Positions 1 to 5,073 of a stretch of DNA of 8,508 bases are shown piece by piece. Within the stretch, counting starts at the first letter, position 1. Each line of letters opens with the position of its first letter. The DNA comes from Bacteroidales bacterium UBA1199 (lineage in GTDB: Bacteria > Bacteroidota > Bacteroidia > Bacteroidales > UBA932). Location of the stretch: positions 1 through 8,508 of the forward strand of contig DBXZ01000053.1 of the NCBI GenBank assembly GCA_002309795.1, written 5' to 3'. The position numbers were made by a program, and so were the translations under genes. Under the pieces are notes generated by a model, which saw only the letters and a program-made list of their open reading frames with translations, was not told the DNA's origin and ran no database searches.

Positions 1-305
1 TCGAGGCTCGGGAAGAATTTGACCTCCGTGCCGGGCGCCCAGGGTTTACCGGTTTTAGCCGGATCGGTCGGGTTTTCCGGTTCCTTGCCGGCCATCATCT
101 CCGGAATGCTGATCACATAGTTGCGGCGGCCCGGAAGCGGCTTGCTGCCGAGCGACACCCAGGTCATGTAGCCCATGATCACGGTGTGGCCCAGGGTGGT
201 GCGTTTGAAATACTGAAAATCTTCCCGGATGTGCCAGGGAATGCCGCCCTTGCGCCCGATGGCGTTGTTTTCGGCAGCGGCGAGTATCATGTTGAGTGGT
301 TTCAT
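1..305 (-). CDS. folA: Dihydrofolate reductase (3' end cut off by window edge)
   Basis: Dihydrofolate reductase reduces 7,8-dihydrofolate to tetrahydrofolate with NADPH in the cytosol, regenerating the cofactor oxidised by the ThyA encoded just upstream. The first 101 codons are visible (305 down to 3) and the C-terminal part lies beyond the left edge. Seen directly: the N-terminal strand with NAIG (14-17), then IPWHIREDF (22-30) with D29 at the place of the catalytic acid (E. coli Asp27), VIMG (42-45), TW (48-49), and PLPGRRN (56-62) with R60 at the place of folate-binding E. coli Arg57. The ATG is fixed by a 4-bp ATGA overlap with the thyA stop, which implies translational coupling; ATG codon 6 is a less likely start. 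Odd points: Y46 sits where many DHFRs have Arg (E. coli Arg44), and about 20 extra residues (roughly 70-93) follow the central strand compared with E. coli. The family call is secure. Confidence 0.93.
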   Translation of the reverse strand, partial: MKPLNMILAAAENNAIGRKGGIPWHIREDFQYFKRTTLGHTVIMGYMTWVSLGSKPLPGRRNYVISIPEMMAGKEPENPTDPAKTGKPWAPGTEVKFFPSL

Positions 306-1096
306 ACGGCAACGGGGGCTTTGATGGCGGGCCAGGGATCGTAACCCTCCAGGGTAAAGTCTTCGTATTGGAATTCAAACAGGTCTTTGCGGTCCGGGTT
401 GAGGCGCATCGTGGGAAGTTTGCGCGGCTCGCGGGAGAGTTGGAGCGCGACCTGGTCGAAATGATTCTTATAGATATGGACGTCGCCGAAGGTGTGCACA
501 AAGTCGCCCGGCTCATAGCCGCAGACCTGCGCCATCATCAGCGTCAGGAGCGCGTAGGAAGCGATATTGAATGGCACGCCCAGGAAGACGTCGGCGCTGC
601 GCTGGTAGAGCTGGCAGGAGAGACGGCCGTCCGCCACGTAGAACTGGAAGAGCGTATGGCAAGGCGGCAGGGCCATCTGATCTACCTCGGCCGGGTTCCA
701 GGCGCAGACAATGTGGCGCCGGCTGTCGGGGTTTTTCCTGAGCTGCTCCACTACGTTTTTCAGCTGGTCCACGTGGCCGCCGTCCGGCGTGGGGAAGCTG
801 CGCCACTGGTGACCGTAGACCGGACCCAGGTCGCCGTTTTCGTCGGCCCACTCGTCCCAGATGGAGACGCCGTGGTCTTTCAGGTATTTGATGTTGGTAT
901 CGCCGGCAATGAACCAGAGGAGCTCGTAGATGATGGATTTCAGGTGGACCTTTTTGGTGGTCAGCAACGGGAACCCGTCGGCCAGGTTGAACCGCATCTG
1001 GTAGCCGAATACGCTTTGCGTTCCCGTCCCGGTCCGGTCTTCCTTAAAGGTTCCGTTCTCGCGGATATATTTGAGCAGATCGAGGTATTGTTTCAT
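302..1096 (-). CDS. thyA: Thymidylate synthase
   Basis: Thymidylate synthase methylates dUMP to dTMP using 5,10-methylenetetrahydrofolate as both one-carbon donor and reductant, releasing dihydrofolate. The protein is 264 residues, the same length as E. coli ThyA, and the key residues fall at the same numbers. They are phosphate-binding R21, E58, R126-R127, the nucleophile C146 in [10 protein letters not shown] (143-152), QRSAD (165-169) with R166, S167 and D169, N177 in [10 protein letters not shown], and H207/Y209 in DVHIYKNH. It should be a soluble cytosolic homodimer. The stop TGA overlaps the folA ATG by 4 bp, so the two are almost certainly one operon and translationally coupled. The upstream lipoprotein gene stops 14 bp before the start, leaving no clear room for a separate promoter. 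No Shine-Dalgarno is seen before the ATG, which is common in Bacteroidota. The product is complete, with no missing catalytic residue. Confidence 0.98.
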   Translation of the reverse strand: MKQYLDLLKYIRENGTFKEDRTGTGTQSVFGYQMRFNLADGFPLLTTKKVHLKSIIYELLWFIAGDTNIKYLKDHGVSIWDEWADENGDLGPVYGHQWRSFPTPDGGHVDQLKNVVEQLRKNPDSRRHIVCAWNPAEVDQMALPPCHTLFQFYVADGRLSCQLYQRSADVFLGVPFNIASYALLTLMMAQVCGYEPGDFVHTFGDVHIYKNHFDQVALQLSREPRKLPTMRLNPDRKDLFEFQYEDFTLEGYDPWPAIKAPVAV

Positions 1097-1110
1097 TGAA
1101 ATACAATAGA

Positions 1111-2061
1111 TTACCGGTGTTTAGCCATAAATTCGGAAATCGACTTCGCAAAGGCGGCCGCGGCGCGGAGACGTTCCGATTGGGTGTCGCGATAGGAGTA
1201 GCGGAACTCGCACTGGATGGCGTCGATGGTTCCGCCGTTGTAGGAGCCGTAGATACGGGTCGTATAGCCCCCGTAAAAATACGGACTGTTGCCGGGCGAA
1301 GTGTATCCCGGGCGCGGCACGCACTCCAGCCCGTTTGCGTGGAGGTATCCTCCGAAGGAATAGGTACCCCGGAGGACCTGCGAGAAGGAGAAGCCGCTTT
1401 TGTTGGTGCGGGCCAGGTGGGGAATGCTGGAAGTGGCGGCATAGTTGCCCGAATCGAGTGTGGCGTCGGATTTATCCAGCACCGAAGAGGTCAGCAGGTA
1501 TCCCAGTTCTATGTGCTGGGAATGGCTCTGACCGTGGATATCCAGCAGAAGGCCCGATCCGTACAACGAGGTGACCTCGGTCCGCGCCTGCGCCACATAG
1601 TTGTGATAAGCGTCGTAGACCTTGCCGAGGTTGTCGTCGCCGCGGGGAATGGCCCACTCCCGCTTCCGGTTGAAATCCACATGGTTGCGCTTGATCTTTG
1701 CCATCACCAGATAGGGATGGTGGCCGGTCTGCGCGTAATAGGCCTTATCGATTTCGTCGGCCAGTTCGTAGGTGTTGTAGTCCAGGTCCGTGGCAAAATC
1801 CGGATCGGGACAGTTGGAGTTGTTGCGGAGCGTCAGGAACGATTCCACCACCGTACCGCCGTGAGGCACGGTCAGGATGACCGGACAGTCGCCCTTCCGG
1901 TACTCTACATATTTATTGATGTCGATGGTCTGCTGCACCTGAAGGGATTTGTAATACTCGATCTCTTCCGGCGTCAGGTGACGCGGACCGTCGTCCGGCT
2001 TTTCACAGGCAGACAGCATAATGACCGAGAGGATCAGCGTCCCCAATAAACGTTTCCGCAT
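1111..2061 (-). CDS. Exported lipoprotein of the N-formylglutamate amidohydrolase family
   Basis: The 316-residue protein starts with a lipoprotein signal peptide: MRKR, a hydrophobic stretch, and lipobox LSAC with C19 as the acylated cysteine. EKPDD follows the cysteine; acidic residues at this place resemble the Bacteroidota surface-export signal, so an outer-membrane, possibly cell-surface location is inferred. The body matches the zinc-dependent FGase fold as I recall it: VPHGG (65-69), acidic D92 and D94 with T97, NHVDFNR (126-132), LDIHGQSH (173-180) and QCEFR (283-287). Known family members hydrolyse N-formyl-L-glutamate in histidine breakdown, but those are cytosolic and no hut genes are seen here. 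The true substrate is therefore unknown, and another amide or peptide-like bond is possible. An intrinsic terminator ends 8 bp upstream of the start codon, and thyA begins 14 bp downstream. The start is fixed by the signal peptide. The family call is fairly sure; the reaction is not. Confidence 0.8.
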   Translation of the reverse strand: MRKRLLGTLILSVIMLSACEKPDDGPRHLTPEEIEYYKSLQVQQTIDINKYVEYRKGDCPVILTVPHGGTVVESFLTLRNNSNCPDPDFATDLDYNTYELADEIDKAYYAQTGHHPYLVMAKIKRNHVDFNRKREWAIPRGDDNLGKVYDAYHNYVAQARTEVTSLYGSGLLLDIHGQSHSQHIELGYLLTSSVLDKSDATLDSGNYAATSSIPHLARTNKSGFSFSQVLRGTYSFGGYLHANGLECVPRPGYTSPGNSPYFYGGYTTRIYGSYNGGTIDAIQCEFRYSYRDTQSERLRAAAAFAKSISEFMAKHR

Positions 2062-2069
2062 GGTGAGAT

Positions 2070-2113
2070 AAAAAAAGCAACCCGTCCCGGCCCGAAAGCC
2101 GGGACGGTGCTTT
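2070..2113 (-). terminator. Strong rho-independent terminator after the susCD-lipoprotein operon
   Basis: On the minus strand, 7 nt after the lipoprotein stop codon (2121-2123), a perfect 10-bp GC-rich stem (2098-2107 with 2082-2091) encloses the 6-nt loop TTTCGG (2092-2097). The stem extends by a further 6 bp, AAAGCA (2108-2113) pairing with TGCTTT (2074-2079), across a 2-nt bulge at 2080-2081. A run of seven T (2076-2070) lies at its 3' side. This is a textbook intrinsic terminator for leftward transcription. It ends the three-gene transporter operon. No comparable T-run stands on the other side, so it is not clearly bidirectional. The next gene's ATG lies only 8 bp past the T-run. Confidence 0.92.
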
Positions 2114-2120
2114 CAAAAGG

Positions 2121-3530
2121 TTAGATATAGACTTCTGTTACGTCGTAGTACATACGCCACCAGCCATCATCGTCAGCGGTAAACGTCAGGATGCCCTTCG
2201 AAGCCGTCTCCATCCAGACATACCAGGTGATAGATGTACCGCCGTCTGCGGTCATACCCATCAGGTGGTCGCCGGTAGCGGGGTTCTCGGCAATCTTGTT
2301 GTACTTCGGATTCTGGTCAATCCAGAAGGTGATCGGTTCGCCTTCATAGAGGACCGTGCTCGGAATCTTGATGTACGGCGTATCACCGTCATACGGGCAC
2401 GGCGTGGGCTCGTTGCTCAGGTGGACAACACCGTCGGAATCAATCGTAAAGTCAAGGTCAATACCCGAGTTCATCGCATTCTTGATACGGTACTTGTTGG
2501 CGTCGAACTTATTGACCAGCAGCAGGGAATGCAGCACAGCCTCGGAAGTGACGCAGCTGTTGACTTTGCCCTGGTAGAACTCTACCTTACCCAGGCGGTC
2601 GTAATCGAGGTCGGGATCCGGTTTCGGATTCATATTGACCACATCAAAGTACATACGCCACCAGCCGTCATCGTCGGCGGTGAACTTCAGAATACCCTTC
2701 GAAGCCGTTTCCATCCAGACATACCAGGTGATGGAGGTACCGCCGTCTGCGGTCATACCCATCAGGTGGTCGCCGGTAGCTGCGTTTTCGGCAATTTTGT
2801 TGTACTTCGGATTCTGGTCGATCCAGAAGGTGATGGTCTCGCCTTCATACTCGATGGAGCTCGGAATCTTGATATACTGTTCGTTGTCGAACGGACACAG
2901 GGTCGTTTCGTTGCTCAGATAGACAATACCGTCGGAATCGATCGTGAAGTCGAGGTCGATGCCCGAGTTCATCGCGTTCCTGATGCGGTACTTGTTCGGA
3001 TCCAGCTTGGAAACCTGCAGCGTGGAGTGGAGTTCCTGTTCCAGGCGGACGCAAGCGTTGATCTTGCCCTGGTAGAATTCCACCGTAGCATAGTCTTCAT
3101 ATTCCGAATTTGCACCACCCGGAGCGGTCAGGGTTCCTGCGAACTCATTCCAACCGGAAGGAGACGCCTTCTCTTTATCGAAGGAAACGGTAAATGTGTA
3201 GGATTCTCCTGCCTGTGCCTGGGTGGCATCGTATCCGACCTGGATGGTCTTCGTTGCCTCGCCGGCTGCAAAGTGAACCGGAGACGGGGTGGTCAGCGAG
3301 AAGAGAGCGTCGCCGGTGAGGGTCAGGGGAACGTCAAGCTCCGTCGTGACCACGCCGCGCGTGAGATCGACCGTAATAACGGGGTCGTCAGTAATGAGCC
3401 AGGAACCTTTGTTTGCACTGAAGGTCAGACACTCATTCTCCGGCTCATAGATGAAGGCGGGCTCTTCGCACGCAGTGAAGGCGAAGAGTGCCATCATCAA
3501 AACGGATATCGTTGAAAGTATCTTTTTCAT
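2121..3530 (-). CDS. Surface-type lipoprotein with tandem duplicated C-terminal domains, SusE/SGBP position
   Basis: This 469-residue lipoprotein has a signal peptide ending in lipobox FTAC (18-21), C21 being acylated and followed by acidic EE, which suits export to the cell surface. Residues about 33-135 look like a beta-sandwich of Calx-beta or DUF4843-like type (VPLTLTG 67-73, FAAGEATKTI 87-96, YTFTVSF 111-117); this is a weak likeness from pattern only. Residues about 148-298 and 314-465 are two nearly identical copies of one domain, each with EFYQGK, AMNSGIDLDFTIDSDG, FWIDQNPKYNKIAEN, GDHLMGMTADGG and GWWRMY, plus two cysteines (C160/C212 and C326/C378). I do not recognise this domain. 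As third gene after susC and susD, 18 bp behind susD, it probably acts as an accessory surface ligand-binding protein like SusE/SusF or other SGBPs; this is inferred from context. No enzyme motif is seen. The terminator follows it directly. No Shine-Dalgarno precedes the ATG. Confidence 0.8.
   Translation of the reverse strand: MKKILSTISVLMMALFAFTACEEPAFIYEPENECLTFSANKGSWLITDDPVITVDLTRGVVTTELDVPLTLTGDALFSLTTPSPVHFAAGEATKTIQVGYDATQAQAGESYTFTVSFDKEKASPSGWNEFAGTLTAPGGANSEYEDYATVEFYQGKINACVRLEQELHSTLQVSKLDPNKYRIRNAMNSGIDLDFTIDSDGIVYLSNETTLCPFDNEQYIKIPSSIEYEGETITFWIDQNPKYNKIAENAATGDHLMGMTADGGTSITWYVWMETASKGILKFTADDDGWWRMYFDVVNMNPKPDPDLDYDRLGKVEFYQGKVNSCVTSEAVLHSLLLVNKFDANKYRIKNAMNSGIDLDFTIDSDGVVHLSNEPTPCPYDGDTPYIKIPSTVLYEGEPITFWIDQNPKYNKIAENPATGDHLMGMTADGGTSITWYVWMETASKGILTFTADDDGWWRMYYDVTEVYI
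2136..2591 (-). repeat. Intragenic tandem repeat, copy 2 (C-terminal copy)
   Basis: This codes for residues about 314-465 and runs to within four residues of the end of the protein. It is separated from copy 1 by a short linker rich in Pro and Asp (about residues 301-313). The stretch from the FWIDQNP motif to GWWRMY is identical to copy 1 at the protein level except for Ala/Pro at residue 250/417 and Lys/Thr at 282/449. This points to a recent duplication or to sequence homogenisation within the gene. Confidence 0.92.
2637..3089 (-). repeat. Intragenic tandem repeat, copy 1 (N-terminal copy)
   Basis: This codes for residues about 148-298 of the third-gene lipoprotein, the first of two copies of an unrecognised domain. 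Its 3'-most part (from 2650 upward) matches copy 2 at a fixed offset of 501 bp, i.e. 167 codons. In the 180 bases from 2650 I count 14 mismatches, about 92% identity. The EFYQGK to AMNSGID part matches at an offset of 166 residues, so the copies differ by a one-residue indel near residues 213-217. Confidence 0.92.
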
Positions 3531-3548
3531 AGCGATCTGTTTTTACTG

Positions 3549-5057
3549 TTAATAACCTGCATTCTGCTGGGTACGGATCTGCGGATTGGCGTCGATCTCT
3601 GCCTGCGGAATCGGCCATACGAAGAACGGATGCGAGGCCTCGCGGGAGAGAAGTTCCGTGTATTCACTGTTCGCATCGATTACGAGCGCCTTGTCCTGAG
3701 CCGCGCTGCGGGCAAAGCCCTGGTTCCAGCGCTTGATGTCCGTGAAACGGAAACCTTCGCCGAAGAATTCGCGCGCACGCTCTTTCTTGATCTGGTTCAT
3801 CAGCTCGTCACCCGAGTAGCTTACAGCGGCATAACCCGGGATGCGCTTTGCGCGCAGGTCGTTCAGGTACTTGTTGGCCAGCACGGGCTGGTTGTCCATT
3901 GCATAACCCTCGGCTGCAATCAGATACTGCTCCGCGATGCGGAACGGTTTCGCCTTGTGCATATAGGTGGATTCGCCGGTAGAAGACATCAGTTCCGGGT
4001 TGCCGGGGAACTTGAAGCACAGATAGACCGTGCCGGAGAAGTTGCCCAGGTTGACCGGCGTGTTGCGGAACCAGGTGGTGAAACGGAGGTCGTTGGCGTC
4101 ATAAGCGTCTACGATCCACTTTTCAGGAATGTAGTTCGGGGCATACACACCGCCGGTGAATTCGATGTAACCATAGTCGTTGGTGGAGGCGTTGGAAAGG
4201 ATGCTGGACCAGAACTGGGTGATACATTCCTTACCGCTGTCGTTGGTCCAGAGGGCCGTCATGTCTGCCTGGTTGTCGAGCAGCGGATAATTGCCGGCAT
4301 CGACCAGGGCGGCAGCCAGGCCTGCGGCTTTTGCGTACTCACCCTTGGTCAGGGCAACGCGCGCTTCCAGCGCCTTCACGGCGTCGATCGTGATGTAAAT
4401 CGAACCTTCCGCACCGGGAACGCCTGCAAGCAGGGTTTCCGCTTTGGTCAGGTTATCCTCAATGTACTTGTAGGTAGCGGCCAGCGTGCTGCGGCCCGGA
4501 TAGGTGGACTGCTGGCTCGGCGTGGTGAAGGTCTTTTCGGACAGCATCACGCCCAGATCGGTGGTTGCGCTGGCAGTGTTGTAGTTCTTGCAGAAGAGCT
4601 GGGTCAGCCTGAACATCGCATACGCTTTGGTAAAGGCGCACTCGCCCAGAATCACATCATACTGTGCTTTCTCGGCGGTCGTGGCGGTCTCCTTCAGCGC
4701 AGGGATGCCTTCTTCCATAAAGTTGGCGAGCATCACCAGGTAGTATGCCTTCTCCCAGAGGGTTTCAACATTGCCGAAGGTGGAGCGCATTTCCCACTTG
4801 TAGTATTCACCGTTGCGGTTACCGTAGGTGATGGAACCGTGGAACGAATCCGCCATCAACTCCAGAAGGTAAACGGAAGCGCCGGAAGCCATGCGGTCGC
4901 GCATCGTGAGGTAGAGGTCCCTGCGAAGCTTCTGCGCGTCGTCCATCGAACGGAGAGATTCTTCGGTTGAAATGGAGCTGGTCGGCGCAAGGTCAAGGTT
5001 GCAGGCCGACACGAAAATCATTGCAAAGGCGCAAAGACTGAAAATTATCTTTTTCAT
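3549..5057 (-). CDS. SusD/RagB-family outer-membrane nutrient-binding lipoprotein
   Basis: SusD-family lipoproteins sit over the extracellular face of their SusC partner and capture the ligand, opening like a lid. The 502-residue protein has a signal peptide with lipobox VSAC and acylated C19. The N-terminal helical region carries the TPR-like helix AFTKAYAMFRLTQLF (141-155) after VILGEC, and YIEDNLTKAETLL (198-210). The C-terminal SusD domain shows RIAEQYLIAAEGYA (373-386), IKKERAREFFGEGFRFTDI (423-441) and KRW (442-444). The usual ending follows: WPIPQAEIDANPQI (481-494) and QNAGY at the terminus. Length is normal for the family (about 500-600). It lies 16 bp after susC, and its ATG has a perfect Shine-Dalgarno. 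A paired SusC-SusD complex is certain in type, but the ligand cannot be read from the sequence. No general gene symbol applies. Confidence 0.96.
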   Translation of the reverse strand: MKKIIFSLCAFAMIFVSACNLDLAPTSSISTEESLRSMDDAQKLRRDLYLTMRDRMASGASVYLLELMADSFHGSITYGNRNGEYYKWEMRSTFGNVETLWEKAYYLVMLANFMEEGIPALKETATTAEKAQYDVILGECAFTKAYAMFRLTQLFCKNYNTASATTDLGVMLSEKTFTTPSQQSTYPGRSTLAATYKYIEDNLTKAETLLAGVPGAEGSIYITIDAVKALEARVALTKGEYAKAAGLAAALVDAGNYPLLDNQADMTALWTNDSGKECITQFWSSILSNASTNDYGYIEFTGGVYAPNYIPEKWIVDAYDANDLRFTTWFRNTPVNLGNFSGTVYLCFKFPGNPELMSSTGESTYMHKAKPFRIAEQYLIAAEGYAMDNQPVLANKYLNDLRAKRIPGYAAVSYSGDELMNQIKKERAREFFGEGFRFTDIKRWNQGFARSAAQDKALVIDANSEYTELLSREASHPFFVWPIPQAEIDANPQIRTQQNAGY

Positions 5058-5063
5058 ACTGAA

Positions 5064-5071
5064 TCCTCCTT
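5064..5071 (-). promoter_or_regulatory. Perfect Shine-Dalgarno of the susD-like gene
   Basis: AAGGAGGA on the minus strand lies between the susC stop (5074-5076) and the susD-like ATG (5055-5057), with 6 nt between the element and the ATG. It matches the anti-Shine-Dalgarno core fully. None of the other complete genes in this window has such an element, so it may set SusD translation apart from its neighbours. Confidence 0.85.
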
Positions 5072-5073
5072 GA

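Noticed and set aside
55..516. A 153-codon minus-strand open frame overlapping folA and thyA in another frame
   Set aside because: Its product is Ser/Thr/Arg/Pro-rich and low-complexity. It overlaps two proven genes out of frame.
296..2049. Plus-strand open frames antisense to thyA and to the FGase-family lipoprotein (296-1099 and 1096-2049)
   Set aside because: thyA is certain on the minus strand with every catalytic residue present, and the lipoprotein has a signal peptide and family motifs. The antisense products look like non-coding translations.
2136..3089. Repeat structure considered as a mobile element or CRISPR array
   Set aside because: The repeat is within one open frame, keeps phase and codes for protein domains. 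There are no short direct repeats with spacers, no terminal inverted repeats and no transposase.
2265..4970. Long plus-strand open frames antisense to the third lipoprotein and the susD-like gene (2265-3515 and 3630-4970)
   Set aside because: They have the same cause as above: no recognisable motifs, and their composition mirrors the genes on the opposite strand.
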